DNA from: Deltaproteobacteria bacterium
Lineage (GTDB): Bacteria; Myxococcota_A; Polyangia; Polyangiales; Ga0077539
Direction: 5' to 3'
Length of the DNA stretch: 64,000 nt
Assembly: GCA_030694465.1 (NCBI GenBank)
Contig: JAUXYJ010000099.1
Coordinates: 1 to 64,000 of the forward strand
How positions within the stretch are numbered: the first letter of the stretch is position 1; the number at the start of each line of letters is the position of its first letter. The translations under genes were made by a program, and so were the position numbers. Below the pieces are notes generated by a model. The model was not told the origin of the DNA. It saw nothing but the letters and a program-made list of their open reading frames with translations, and did not search any database. Positions 28,778 to 37,779 of the stretch are shown here, piece after piece.

Positions 28778-29674
28778 TCAGCGGTCGATGATCTCACCTC
28801 CGCGGGTGATGTCCTCCAACGACGCGTCCCAGTCGATCTCGTGATCGCGAAACTCCTCTTCCAGAATCTCACGGCACCAGCCGGGGACCCCGTTTTTGAA
28901 GATGTAGGTCACATCCACGCCGGATCTTGCGTAGGCCCGTGCCTGCGCTCGAAATCGCCCCTTCTCGATCTCTGACGGGTTGGAGTTCTCTGCGTATCCC
29001 TTGCACTCCACGTAGGAGCCATTGGTGAGGACGATATCAGCCCATCGATTGCCGCCCTGCCAGTCTACGTAGCGATGTTCAATGTCGGCAAGATAGACGC
29101 TGAGCATATTCGCTACTTCAGCCTGAAACTGGTACCCGCTGAGCTGCGAATAAAAGACATCGTTGCGCTGCTCGTCTCGCACGAGATTGCGGATGGCCTC
29201 GATCATTCGGGCGCAGGCATCCTCTGGCAACCCATAGTCCTGGATGCACACGTACTCGATGAACGAGATCACGGCACCTGCTTCAATGATCCGGTTGTCG
29301 CGTTCGTGCGGGTCCTTCGAACGCTGTACTGTGACCGTGACCGACGCGATGTGCGTCAGCGTGGGGAGCGACTTCAGCAGGATCGATGACTTCGACGATT
29401 TGGGCCGGAAGCTCACCCTCGGGCAAGCCTGCGTCTTGTTCAGCGATTTCTGCACCGAACGTTGGATCGTGCCGACCTGCCAAACCGCTGTCGACCCTTT
29501 CGTTGTCACCCTTGGCGAAGCCATCGCGGGGCGCGAATCTCGCTGCGTCGGAAGCATTGCCACCGCCGGATGCGGAGGGCGCACACTGCGCTGTGCGACC
29601 GTGGCAGGATGCGGACGCCGCCCATGGTGCGATCCCAGGGTGGCAGGATGTGGAGGCAATGAGCGTCGACTCAT
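28778..29674 (-). CDS. PPHPAT-tagged PD-(D/E)XK nuclease, likely toxin
   Basis: 298 aa. Three motif copies in residues 6-45 (LPPHPATLGSHHGR, RPHPATVAQR, PPHPAVAMLPTQR). After a linker to ~residue 120 comes a helical stretch, then a restriction-endonuclease-like core: E186 in a helix (F-Q-A-E-V-A-N-M-L), D213 in W-A-D-I-V-L, and E223/K225 in Y-V-E-C-K-G. This order (E ... D-x9-E-x-K) is the PD-(D/E)XK signature of metal-dependent DNA or RNA nucleases. Residues R241-R245 follow in the helix after the core. No immunity-like gene sits beside it. Inferred to be delivered by the contractile apparatus. Confidence 0.68.
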   Translation of the reverse strand: MSRRSLPPHPATLGSHHGRRPHPATVAQRSVRPPHPAVAMLPTQRDSRPAMASPRVTTKGSTAVWQVGTIQRSVQKSLNKTQACPRVSFRPKSSKSSILLKSLPTLTHIASVTVTVQRSKDPHERDNRIIEAGAVISFIEYVCIQDYGLPEDACARMIEAIRNLVRDEQRNDVFYSQLSGYQFQAEVANMLSVYLADIEHRYVDWQGGNRWADIVLTNGSYVECKGYAENSNPSEIEKGRFRAQARAYARSGVDVTYIFKNGVPGWCREILEEEFRDHEIDWDASLEDITRGGEIIDR

Positions 29675-29804
29675 TGGGGCAGCACACCATGCAGAAGACC
29701 TGGCAAGCCAGATCTCTACGACCGCGCCAGCGTGTGGCCCCGCGCTAGCTTAGAGCGCTCGGGCGCAAGGAGAGCTGTCGGTGAGACCAGAAACCCAAGC
29801 AAAC

Positions 29805-31313
29805 TCACAGCCCGAGGAAAGTGAGCCATTTTCCGACGGTGTCGACGGCGACGTTGGGGCGATAGGTGGGTGCCACGGGTCGATCAAGTACTTGCGCGCG
29901 CACTGCGGGCCCGACCACACCATTGGCCATCACAAGCGGAAACGCTCGGTTGAGCGCGTGAAGCCATTCTGCAACTGCGTATGCGTAGTTGTTGTTGGCG
30001 AGTGAAGGGGTAAACCCGACGTCGAGTAGGCCTTCGGCTGCTTCAGCAATCGCTTGTGTAGTGAGTGAGCTTTGCCCCCGCCATGCGAATTCTTGCTCGG
30101 CTTGAATCATCGTTTGGATCGCGTCAGCCTCGAGCTTCACCGCGATCGTCTTTTTGCCGATTCGAATATAGGTGCTCTCAATGCCGAGCTGTTGCGCGGT
30201 GAGGTAGGCGTCGATGAAGTTCGCCAAGATGTTGTTCCATCGCTCGGAGGGGAGCTGGATGTTGATCAACTGCGGGTCGGCGCGAAGGATGATTTCTAGC
30301 GCCTTGAGGCACGCAGCGGTCTGATTTGGGATCTTGGCGAGCTCAATGCTGCACCGCCACACTTCGACGATAGCGTCGCGGACGGTTCGACCCGCGAGCG
30401 CTTCGAGAGAATACGTGATGAGCGTCCACGCGACGGTGTGGTCTTTCTGGGCGGGATCGTAGCGAGTGGGGCGGCGACCGCGACCGATGCGCACGCTGCG
30501 AACTCGTACGTCCTGCGCTTTGTACACCATCTCTTGTCCGTATCGGCGGTCGACGTGAATCTCGTCGTCTTTGGTGTCGATCAGGCCGAAGCTACGGTTC
30601 TGCCCTCGCACCGACGAGGTATCCAACGTAACGCTCACCGCGGTGAGCTCAACGTCGCGCGGCTTGGCAACGAGAAAACCGCCTCCATCGCCGTCCATGA
30701 GGAACTGCGGATCCACATCAGGGATTCGCTCGGTGGTTCGCCGGTTTTCCCATGCATCGTACGCGGAATTCGCAAGAAAAAGCGTGCCCGCTGCACCGAG
30801 CGCGAGACCCGAGAACGTGGCGCCAAGGGCAATCCCCCCCACGACTCCGACAACACCGAGCCCATTTCGCACGCGAGGAGCGAGTGATCCGACCGCGTTC
30901 CAGGTTCCTTTGGCGGCGCTCGAGACATAGGACCACCGTTGAATCGCGACGCCGTGGCCGGACGTTGCCATCGCGTTGCTCGCAGGCCGGACGTACAGCG
31001 AGCGCTGACGCTCTCGCGGTGAAGCGTCTGTGTACGAACGCACCGCGAAGCGCTTCGACGGTGACAAGCCGCTTCGTCCCAACGGTTTGCGCTCGGCAAG
31101 CACGGGCTGCGCTGTGCTCTTCGACGCCGATGGGGCCACCTGCCGCTGTTCAAACAGCACCCGAGGTTTTGTTGTCGGGCGAGGCACTGTCGCCGCGTGC
31201 GGAGGGTACGGCGACGAGGCAAATGGCGTGGCCCTGCGTTGTACAACTGTCGCAGAATGTGGGGGACGTTCGCCGGTGCGGTGCGGATCGGAGATCGTGT
31301 TTCGTCGTGCCAT
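29805..31313 (-). CDS. PPHPAT-tagged protein with glycine-rich membrane segment
   Basis: 502 aa from ATG 31313; longer upstream reading has no gene-like character. Motif copies at residues ~13-45 (R-P-P-H-S-A-T-V-V-Q-R-R, Y-P-P-H-A-A-T-V-P-R-P). Around residues 140-180 lies a long Gly/Ala/Val hydrophobic stretch (G-V-V-G-G-I-A-L-G-A-T-F-S-G-L-A-L-G-A-A), which could insert into a membrane, ending at N-S-A-Y-D-A-W-E-N-R. The C-terminal ~300 residues include D-H-T-V-A-W-T-L-I-T-Y-S-L-E-A-L and are mostly helical; no catalytic motif is recognised. Could be a pore-forming or membrane-translocated cargo protein. Confidence 0.6.
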   Translation of the reverse strand: MARRNTISDPHRTGERPPHSATVVQRRATPFASSPYPPHAATVPRPTTKPRVLFEQRQVAPSASKSTAQPVLAERKPLGRSGLSPSKRFAVRSYTDASPRERQRSLYVRPASNAMATSGHGVAIQRWSYVSSAAKGTWNAVGSLAPRVRNGLGVVGVVGGIALGATFSGLALGAAGTLFLANSAYDAWENRRTTERIPDVDPQFLMDGDGGGFLVAKPRDVELTAVSVTLDTSSVRGQNRSFGLIDTKDDEIHVDRRYGQEMVYKAQDVRVRSVRIGRGRRPTRYDPAQKDHTVAWTLITYSLEALAGRTVRDAIVEVWRCSIELAKIPNQTAACLKALEIILRADPQLINIQLPSERWNNILANFIDAYLTAQQLGIESTYIRIGKKTIAVKLEADAIQTMIQAEQEFAWRGQSSLTTQAIAEAAEGLLDVGFTPSLANNNYAYAVAEWLHALNRAFPLVMANGVVGPAVRAQVLDRPVAPTYRPNVAVDTVGKWLTFLGL

Positions 31314-31854
31314 GTTGATCGGTCCTGGAGGGCCGAGACTAACGATAGAGAGCAGCGTATTCGCGCACAACTTTTTCGCAGCAGCCGCTCGTGTACGGTG
31401 ACCGCTCGCGGGGCTCGAGAGTCTGACGCCGCTGTGCACGCGGCTGTCGTGTGCACGATCGCAGGTACCTCGTGGTCCCCGACACCTTGCAGGTCTTTCT
31501 CACGCGAATGGATCCCCCGCAGGCGAGCCTCGACTGCTACCAGTTCACACGCACCTCCGCTTTCGCTTGAATCGCCCAACTGCTGGTCGCAGAACGCGCC
31601 GGACGGGCTCTGAATCTCGGAGCATTCGGGGGTTCCGCAATGCAATCCGCGACGCACACGCGCTCGGCCCTGAGAGAGCATGCGGCCCTTCTCGCTCACC
31701 GGCTACGCATGAGCGACGGACCTCGCGAGCGACGTCGCGAATCCATCGCCGATGTGCTTTCTTGGCACGTCCACGCGGCGTCGTGATTGCCTCGTGTAGT
31801 GCGCACCGAACGAAGACCTCGTTCAGCCCTAGCCCTACTTCCCCGAGCAGCGTC
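31314..31854. other. Intergenic region between divergent tagged genes
   Basis: About 540 bp separates the divergent starts at 31313 and 31855. Open frames run through it on the plus strand, but composition is not protein-like and no motif or RNA feature is visible. Promoters for both tagged genes should lie here; TTGGCACG at ~31766 resembles half of a sigma-54 site but lacks the -12 TTGC. Confidence 0.4.
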
Positions 31855-32394
31855 ATGAAGCCCCAGCGCCCACCCCATCCCGCGACTGTCATCCCGCCTC
31901 GATTGAGCTTCGGCATCAGCCCGCGACCGCCGCATGTCGCAACGATCGTCCCACCGCCGTCGTTGCCAACCACCGTGCAAGCGTCGCGGAGGATCTCGAG
32001 CGTCATGGCCTACCGGCTCGAGAGAAATCCAGACGACCGCAAGGTGCTCAACGACAAGGGAAAACTGCAGCTCAGCGAAGCGGTCGAGAGCGAAGGAATC
32101 TCGATTAGTTTTCGCTCAGACGAGCATGCCGAGTATTTTCTCTTGAAGCACAAGACAGGGATCATGGTCGTCATGGAAATCTCCGAGAGAGCCTACGGGG
32201 AAATTCAGAACAAGCTGTCCAATGGCAACGCAAAGGTCGGCGGAAAGAAACTCACTCGACCGTCCCCCTGCAGCGACAGTGTGATGAGTAAACTCTCCAT
32301 CCGTTCGAGCGACGTGCTGACCTTCAGCGGCGACTGGAAGGACTACCTCGAGAGCAACATGCAAGTGTGCTCGATCCAAACCTACGAGAAGTAG
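31855..32394 (+). CDS. Short PPHPAT-tagged protein, unknown C-terminal domain
   Basis: 179 aa from ATG 31855. The N-terminal 38 residues are two motif copies (R-P-P-H-P-A-T-V-I-P-P-R and R-P-P-H-V-A-T-I-V-P-P-P). The rest is a small alpha/beta domain: I-S-I-S-F-R-S-D-E-H-A-E-Y-F-L-L-K, T-G-I-M-V-V-M-E-I-S, and a C-terminal S-G-D-W-K-D-Y-L-E. No family recognised. Its small size and the tag make it a candidate compact effector. Confidence 0.6.
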   Translation: MKPQRPPHPATVIPPRLSFGISPRPPHVATIVPPPSLPTTVQASRRISSVMAYRLERNPDDRKVLNDKGKLQLSEAVESEGISISFRSDEHAEYFLLKHKTGIMVVMEISERAYGEIQNKLSNGNAKVGGKKLTRPSPCSDSVMSKLSIRSSDVLTFSGDWKDYLESNMQVCSIQTYEK

Positions 32395-32413
32395 CCAAGG
32401 ATCGATGCACGAG

Positions 32414-33403
32414 TCACTCGGGGACCAATATGCTCCAGGTTCCCTCGGATGACCCTGGCGTGGTCTTCAGCGCCTTGTAGACCCAACCGTTCACCGTGCG
32501 CATGCCAAACACCAACCCCCGGCCACGCACGGTGCGCTCTTCCTTCAAGGGAAATCCGTACCCCTTGTCTTGGTCCGTGATCGAGTAGCGCCTAGTCTTG
32601 CCGATTCCCCCGGTCACGAGCCTCTCTTGCGTTGTTCGAACATCCGACTGCAGGGGATTCGCGCGACCAGCGTCAGACGCGATGTGAAGCACGTGCGTAT
32701 CGGTCAGCACGAATCGGCACCCCGAGAGCTGCACCGTCACAAAGTAGTCACAGATTGAATTTTCGTACCAGGACCGCTTCGCATAGACGGTCTCGCCCTT
32801 CATATAGGGCAAGAAATAGGAGGCCACAGCAGCGTGGTTTTTCTTATCCCAACTGCACGTCAGAGAGAAGGGACCTCCCCCACTACCGATCGCCTCAATG
32901 TAGCGCAGGCCGTGATTGTTCTTGCCTGGGTCGTTGAGCCCGCCCGAGTTAAGCTCGGCGTCGATCAGGATCGCGCCGAGGCCGTTCTCTTCACCATCGC
33001 GAATGCCATGCAGCGCCCTCCAAAAATCATCGCTTGGGACTTTTTTCGGCGGCGGAACATAGGGCGTCTCGTCCTCGTCGTCGAAGAGCGACATCATCGG
33101 CTGCACAAAGCGATGGGTCGCCACGTGGCCTCGGGGCGCGGCAGTCGACCGCTGGAGGATCGCGCGCAGATCTGGCGACAGGTCCGACTCAGAACGGATC
33201 CGCGCTGACCCCCGTACCGGCATGGCGGTTCGCAGCACTGCGCGGGGATCGCCATGCCCCACTCGGGCTTGAACGACCGTCGCTGGGTGCGGTGGCAACT
33301 TCGGGCGCGCAGAAAAATCCCACGGTTTCGACACGAGCGACGAATACCGTGACGAGTCATCACCACGCGAGTTTTCTCCGATGGTGGCAATCGGCCTCCG
33401 CAA
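32414..33403 (-). CDS. PPHPAT-tagged protein, unknown C-terminal domain
   Basis: 329 aa. One good motif copy at residues ~34-47 (K-L-P-P-H-P-A-T-V-V-Q-A-R), then a basic linker with I-L-Q-R-S and H-R-F-V-Q-P. The C-terminal ~210 residues contain A-I-L-I-D-A-E-L-N-S-G-G, G-L-R-Y-I-E-A-I-G-S-G-G-G-P-F, a K-R-S-W-Y-E-N-S-I-C-D-Y-F strand and many aromatics. No known toxin signature can be assigned. It ends 19 bp from the convergent neighbour and closes the tagged gene block. A later ATG cannot be excluded as the start. Confidence 0.55.
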   Translation of the reverse strand: MRRPIATIGENSRGDDSSRYSSLVSKPWDFSARPKLPPHPATVVQARVGHGDPRAVLRTAMPVRGSARIRSESDLSPDLRAILQRSTAAPRGHVATHRFVQPMMSLFDDEDETPYVPPPKKVPSDDFWRALHGIRDGEENGLGAILIDAELNSGGLNDPGKNNHGLRYIEAIGSGGGPFSLTCSWDKKNHAAVASYFLPYMKGETVYAKRSWYENSICDYFVTVQLSGCRFVLTDTHVLHIASDAGRANPLQSDVRTTQERLVTGGIGKTRRYSITDQDKGYGFPLKEERTVRGRGLVFGMRTVNGWVYKALKTTPGSSEGTWSILVPE

Positions 33404-33604
33404 TGTGCCAATCGCCGCTGCGGGCCTACTTCAATGCAGCGGATACCCCATCGGTGAACATCCCCATCGCAAACAACCCACGTGGGTCACGGGTCAAAAT
33501 CGATATATTTCACCACCGATTTCGCAGCGAAAACGCACTATGACGTCCTAGCGAGCGCGCCGTGAACCGCTTTCGAGACGAGGGATTTCCCACGCTGGTA
33601 CTCA

Positions 33605-33775
33605 CTACAACATGACCGAGACAATCTTGTGCTGCGTCGATTGCGGCGGGCTCTTCTTGCGGGCATTTCGCAAAGTCGAGTACGTCGTGTTCGCGATCTT
33701 GTGCTCTCGCGCAAGCGCTTTCGCGGACATGTTGATGCGGGAGAATGCCGTGAGAAATCCCTCACGCTGGGCCAC
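33605..33775 (-). CDS. Possible small helix-turn-helix protein
   Basis: 56 aa from GTG 33775. The stretch A-L-A-R-E-H-K-I-A-N-T-T-Y-S-T-L-R-N-A-R looks like a Cro/XRE-type helix-turn-helix, preceded by A-F-S-R-I-N-M-S. No clear ribosome site is seen and the frame is closed shortly upstream by TGA, so it may be a fragment of a larger regulator or transposase. Low-confidence call. Confidence 0.3.
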   Translation of the reverse strand: MAQREGFLTAFSRINMSAKALAREHKIANTTYSTLRNARKKSPPQSTQHKIVSVML

Positions 33776-33907
33776 CGGTGTAGCGAGTAGATCGAGTGCG
33801 TTTCATGTGGCAAGCGTCGCAAGCTAGCGCTCACCCCGCAGCGATGGGGATGTTGTAGCGGGTACCATGAAGTCGGCTTGGTTCACTGGCGAGTGAAGCA
33901 GCTCAAT

Positions 33908-34810
33908 TTAGTGAAGTCTCCAGCGCCATCGCGTGGGCTCCCAGGTCGCATCGAACCCTCCCGCGAGGACAGGATCGAGAAAGGTCTGGGCCGCCTTGGT
34001 CACTTCATCGAGCGTGGGCCACGCGAGCTGGTCTTCGCGCGCCATCGCCACGTAGGGCGTCGTCCAAGCGGCGAGCGGCGCGGGGACCTTTGCGGGCAGC
34101 GCGTGCGTCTTTCGAAACGTGAACGTCTGCTCGAGTGCCTCGCGCAGACGTTTGGCTTCGAGGGGCTGCGCGGTCGCCAAGAGCGCGAGGTCAGGCAGGT
34201 CTTTCACTCGGGAGTTCGGGCGCGGGCGCGGCATCGTGTACGCGTGGAGCTTCTCCGCGACGTGCGTCTCGATCGGGTAGAGGCGCAGCGTCGGCGGTGC
34301 GATGCCCGCGAACGCGAGCACGTCGTCGGCCACGACAACCTCGGGCTCGCCGAGGATCGGATCGCCGAACGCGACATCGACTCCGAAGGGGTGTCCGTAG
34401 AGCTTTCCCGCAAGCCTGCACTTGGCGCTGAAGCGGAGGCCGTCGTACTGAATTCCGTTGTTCTGGATCTCTGGATGGTCCTCGTCGGGACCGACCTCGA
34501 AGGTCATGAAGTCGGCGAGGTCACGACGCGCGGCCTCCTGCAGCTTCGCGAGGATGTCGATGGGTGAGCCCATCATTCGCAGGTCGATGTCCTTCGTCGT
34601 GCGAGCGCGCTTGAGCCGAAGCTCAAGGACGAGCCCGCCTTTCAGTGTCGCCGCATCGCCCAGCACGGCCACCACACGCGCGAGGAAGCGATCGAAAACG
34701 AGAAGCTGCCGTTTGCGAGCGAATTCGGCGCCGCTCTTGGCTGATTTGCGAAGCCGAAGCTCGAGCGCTTGCTTGAAGGCCTCCGGCGAGAGGTACGTGC
34801 GAATCGTCAT
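33908..34810 (-). CDS. abiEii: AbiEii/AbiGii-type nucleotidyltransferase toxin
   Basis: 300 aa from ATG 34810, which overlaps the antitoxin stop. N-terminal nucleotidyltransferase motifs: A-T-L-K-G-G-L-V-L-E-L-R-L (the K-G-G loop) and T-K-D-I-D-L-R-M (the D-x-D pair). Then come V-D-V-A-F-G-D, and E-K-L-H-A-Y-T-M-P-R with the R-V-K-D-L-P-D-L-A-L-L segment typical of the family. Type IV toxin in the AbiE abortive-infection system, where the toxin is thought to use GTP to modify a cellular target and stop growth, for example after phage infection. Second gene of the pair. Confidence 0.85.
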   Translation of the reverse strand: MTIRTYLSPEAFKQALELRLRKSAKSGAEFARKRQLLVFDRFLARVVAVLGDAATLKGGLVLELRLKRARTTKDIDLRMMGSPIDILAKLQEAARRDLADFMTFEVGPDEDHPEIQNNGIQYDGLRFSAKCRLAGKLYGHPFGVDVAFGDPILGEPEVVVADDVLAFAGIAPPTLRLYPIETHVAEKLHAYTMPRPRPNSRVKDLPDLALLATAQPLEAKRLREALEQTFTFRKTHALPAKVPAPLAAWTTPYVAMAREDQLAWPTLDEVTKAAQTFLDPVLAGGFDATWEPTRWRWRLH

Positions 34811-35391
34811 GCCGCAAGTCCTCCAAAGGGCTTGAGCGAAGCTTTGACGTCGCCGAGCTCGGGTCTCGTGACGAGGCCGCGGCGAAGGGCCTGCTGCGCG
34901 GCTTGTCGCAGCAGCTCGGGCGACAGTCCCTCGCGCGCGCAGTCGTTCAGGGTGCGGCGCGGGTTCGTGATCGGGACCGCGGTGAACCAGGCCCGGTCCT
35001 CGGGCGCTACGTCGGCGTGATGCAGCACTACGCCGGCCGGAACGCGGAAGCGGCGCTTGCGCCACGCAGCCGGGAGCGTGAGGTGCACCTGCGCCGGCAG
35101 CACGTCGGAGAGACCGTGCAGCGACAGAGCCGTCTGGTGTGAGAGCACCCCGGCCTGCTCGGACCAGAGCCAGGCGGTGACCAACTCCTCGTGCTCCCCG
35201 ATCGGAAAATGCACGAGCCGGTAGATCCCCCGCTGAGGCCGCGTCACGCGGCCAGCGTGGATGTGCTTGCGGAGCAGGTGCGTAGAGTAGCCTGCCTCTG
35301 CGGCCTGTTTCGTCGTGACGTACCCAGACTGACCGGCGGCGATCTCGAACAGCCGGTCCCAGTCCGGCCTGCTGACTTCAGGCTGCACCAT
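34807..35391 (-). CDS. abiEi: AbiEi-type antitoxin and autorepressor
   Basis: 194 aa from ATG 35391 (TTG 35397 possible). It has the winged helix-turn-helix N-terminus (Y-V-T-T-K-Q-A-A-E-A-G-Y-S, R-K-H-I-H-A-G-R, Q-R-G-I-Y-R-L), followed by the AbiEi C-terminal domain with W-S-E-Q-A-G-V-L-S-H-Q-T-A-L, L-H-L/L-T-L-P and R-R-T-L-N-D-C-A. Known AbiEi proteins bind inverted repeats in their own promoter and also neutralise the toxin. The overlap ATGA with abiEii implies coupled translation. A matching inverted repeat lies at its start codon. Confidence 0.85.
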   Translation of the reverse strand: MVQPEVSRPDWDRLFEIAAGQSGYVTTKQAAEAGYSTHLLRKHIHAGRVTRPQRGIYRLVHFPIGEHEELVTAWLWSEQAGVLSHQTALSLHGLSDVLPAQVHLTLPAAWRKRRFRVPAGVVLHHADVAPEDRAWFTAVPITNPRRTLNDCAREGLSPELLRQAAQQALRRGLVTRPELGDVKASLKPFGGLAA

Positions 35392-35425
35392 GCACAAAAG
35401 GTAACTCTGGGTTCCGTTTTGTGCA
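35391..35425. promoter_or_regulatory. Inverted repeat at the abiE start, probable autoregulatory operator
   Basis: A perfect 9-bp inverted repeat TGCACAAAA (35391-35399) / TTTTGTGCA (35417-35425) with a 17-bp spacer overlaps the start codon of the antitoxin and its leader. Autorepression of abiE operons through inverted repeats is established for other AbiEi proteins. Binding here is inferred from position and symmetry. Confidence 0.6.
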
Positions 35426-35469
35426 ATGAGGGCGGTCTACCGTCACCTCGCCCCCGTTGCCGAGCTCAC

Positions 35470-37542
35470 TCACGGCTGCGTTGGCAGCGTCATGAGGTTG
35501 CCGCCGGGATAGATCCCGAGCTTGCGACCGTTCTCAGTGCCGAGCAGCCCGCAGTTGCCCTGCGACGCGTACACGTCGCCGGTCCCGTCGGTGTACAGGC
35601 AGTAGTTGTGCTGCGCGCTCCGTAGCCGCATCGGATACTGCATGTCGAAGCCGCCCTGGTCGTAGCGCTCGCCGGTCCACTGCTGCGCGGCGCTGGCCAT
35701 GTCGCAAGCCGCCATGCCGAGGGCGCCGGCCCAGCTCGAGGCGACGATGCATCGCATCGAGTTGAGGTTGCGAAACACGCGACGCCCCGAGACCTCGACG
35801 ACCTCCCACTGTTGGTTGCGCATCGTCGCGTCGCAGGTCGCGGTGGATCGCACGTCGCCGCCGTTGTCAAAGAGGCAGCGGCCGTTCTTCACTTGGATGA
35901 GCGAGAAGCGCGCGGTGCCCATCGGGGTCGCGTCGCACGCGTCGCCTTGCCCGTCCATGTCGGTGTCGAGCTGCGTGGGGTTCGCCACCATCGGGCAGTT
36001 GTCACGACGATCGATGACGCCGTCGCCGTCCGTGTCGGGGTCGCTCACCGTGTCGCACGCATCGCCGAGGCCGTCGCGATCCGAGTCTTCTTGGCCCGGG
36101 TTGGCCGCCATTGGACAGTTGTCCCCCGCGTCGGGGATGCCGTCTCCATCCGAGTCCATCATGGACGTGCTCGCGTCGCAGGCGTCGCCCTCGTTGTCGA
36201 AATCCGCGTTGGCCTGGGTCGGGTTAGCCACCATGGGGCAGTTGTCATACGGATCGAACACGCCGTCGCCGTCCGTGTCGACGAGCGGTGGGGGCGCAGC
36301 AGGGCACGCGCCGGGCTCGCAGTCCCAGTCGGGAAATCGGTAGTTCACCAGGAGATTTCCTGGAGCGCACATCTCTTGTTCGATCGGGTCCGTCGCGCAG
36401 GCCACCGAGAGGTAGCTGCCCGCCGCGCGGCGCGCGCCGTTGATCTGCACGTGCGAGACGACCGTCCCCGTGAACGACCCCGTGACGTCGACCATGCCGG
36501 TCTCGCGACCGTTGCCGCTAAAGTCGGTGTCTTGCGAAAAGCTCCCGTTCGCGGTGAGCGTGATCTCCATCGGCCTCGTCGCGGTCGGGTCAAGATTGCG
36601 CGGGTCGCGCATGTAGTCGTGGACGTTGACCGTGACCGAGTTCTGGCAGTTGCGATAGGTGAACCGGCTGATCGCGCGGAGCCCGCTGAGCGACACGTTC
36701 CAATCGACGCGGCCGTCGTTGTCACACATCCGTCCCCACGAGCCCGGGCCGCCAGGGTTGCGACAGTCGTTGAGGCTGCACTGGAGCTCGTCTTTCCAGG
36801 CGATGAAGGCGCGCGCGAGCAGCCCGTTGTTCCAAGGGAGCGGCGGCTCTCCGCGAGGTGTCGGGTCGCACACGTTGCCAATGCCGTCTCGGTCGTCGTC
36901 GGCCTGGTTGACGTTCCACACCATTGGGCAGTTGTCGGTGGCGTCCGGGCGGCCGTCGCCATCGGCATCCGGAGCGCCCATCGCCTCGCACAAGTCACCG
37001 ATCATGTTGCGGTTGGCGTCGGCCTGATCGGGGTTGGCGGTGGTCGGGCAGTTGTCCATGCCGTCAGGCACGCCGTCGCCGTCACGATCGCCTTCGGGGC
37101 GGGTGCAATCGAGCAAGAAGTTGCCCGCAGCCGTGAGGTTCTCCGTGCCCGTCGAGCTCGGCCAGTCAAACACAATTCGGACGCCGCGGATCGCCATCGC
37201 CGCGACGTCCGATCCGCAGTCGAGCGCGATACGGTGCGGCGACGTCAAGCGCGTCGCGTTGCTCGAACACACTCCGTTGACCAGCTCTGGCGTCGTCCCG
37301 TCCGTCGTAAAACAGACGACGCGCTCAGTGATCGCCGCGATCTGGACGCTGCCAGTGGCCGCGCGAAAATGGTGCCCAGGGTTGGGCTCGAAGATGTCCT
37401 CGGGCAGCGGGATCGGCGGCGGGCCGCCGCAGCTCGTCCCCCCGATCGCGACGACCACCGCCGCGAGCAACGACACACCCATTCGAGCCAACGACGACGC
37501 GCTGGCGCTCTCAAGTTGAAGCATTTTCACGGATGCGAGCAC
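35470..37542 (-). CDS. Lipoprotein with thrombospondin type 3 repeats and lectin-like C-terminus
   Basis: 690 aa (ATG 37524 is an alternative start). A signal peptide ends at G-G-T-S-C, a probable lipobox. Residues ~50-140 resemble a chitobiase/FN3-like domain. Two clusters of acidic D-x-D-G-D-G-x-P-D-x-x-D-N-C-P repeats (~150-235 and ~430-540) are thrombospondin type 3 repeats that bind calcium. Between them lies a beta-rich region. The last ~140 residues (F-D-N-G-G-D-V, N-Q-Q-W-E-V, A-A-Q-Q-W-T-G) show the Q-x-W pattern of ricin-type beta-trefoil lectins. Likely an outer-membrane or surface carbohydrate-binding protein. Confidence 0.75.
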   Translation of the reverse strand: MLASVKMLQLESASASSLARMGVSLLAAVVVAIGGTSCGGPPPIPLPEDIFEPNPGHHFRAATGSVQIAAITERVVCFTTDGTTPELVNGVCSSNATRLTSPHRIALDCGSDVAAMAIRGVRIVFDWPSSTGTENLTAAGNFLLDCTRPEGDRDGDGVPDGMDNCPTTANPDQADANRNMIGDLCEAMGAPDADGDGRPDATDNCPMVWNVNQADDDRDGIGNVCDPTPRGEPPLPWNNGLLARAFIAWKDELQCSLNDCRNPGGPGSWGRMCDNDGRVDWNVSLSGLRAISRFTYRNCQNSVTVNVHDYMRDPRNLDPTATRPMEITLTANGSFSQDTDFSGNGRETGMVDVTGSFTGTVVSHVQINGARRAAGSYLSVACATDPIEQEMCAPGNLLVNYRFPDWDCEPGACPAAPPPLVDTDGDGVFDPYDNCPMVANPTQANADFDNEGDACDASTSMMDSDGDGIPDAGDNCPMAANPGQEDSDRDGLGDACDTVSDPDTDGDGVIDRRDNCPMVANPTQLDTDMDGQGDACDATPMGTARFSLIQVKNGRCLFDNGGDVRSTATCDATMRNQQWEVVEVSGRRVFRNLNSMRCIVASSWAGALGMAACDMASAAQQWTGERYDQGGFDMQYPMRLRSAQHNYCLYTDGTGDVYASQGNCGLLGTENGRKLGIYPGGNLMTLPTQP

Positions 37543-37779
37543 GATACACGCTCGGTGCAGACACTGTCAGCGCGCGCGATGAGGTCTCGCGCGATGGCTG
37601 TGTCTGTGTGGTCACGCGTGTGCGTTGGCGTGCACGGTGGGCAGCGCGCTTCGAATCGACCCCTAAGGGTGCCGAGCTGCCTGGGATTGACTTCACGGTT
37701 TGCGGGTCGCGCTCGTGTGCGGACAGCGACGAGAAAGCTTCGCGCGTCGTGTCGCGAGCGATACACTCGTGCGTCTGCG

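Noticed and set aside
34135..34567. Plus-strand open frames across the AbiEii gene
   Set aside because: Shadows of a well-supported minus-strand toxin gene.
35812..37779. Very long plus-strand open frame opposite the thrombospondin-repeat lipoprotein
   Set aside because: His/Arg/Val-rich shadow of the real minus-strand gene; only its last 171 codons (37780-38295) are gene-like.
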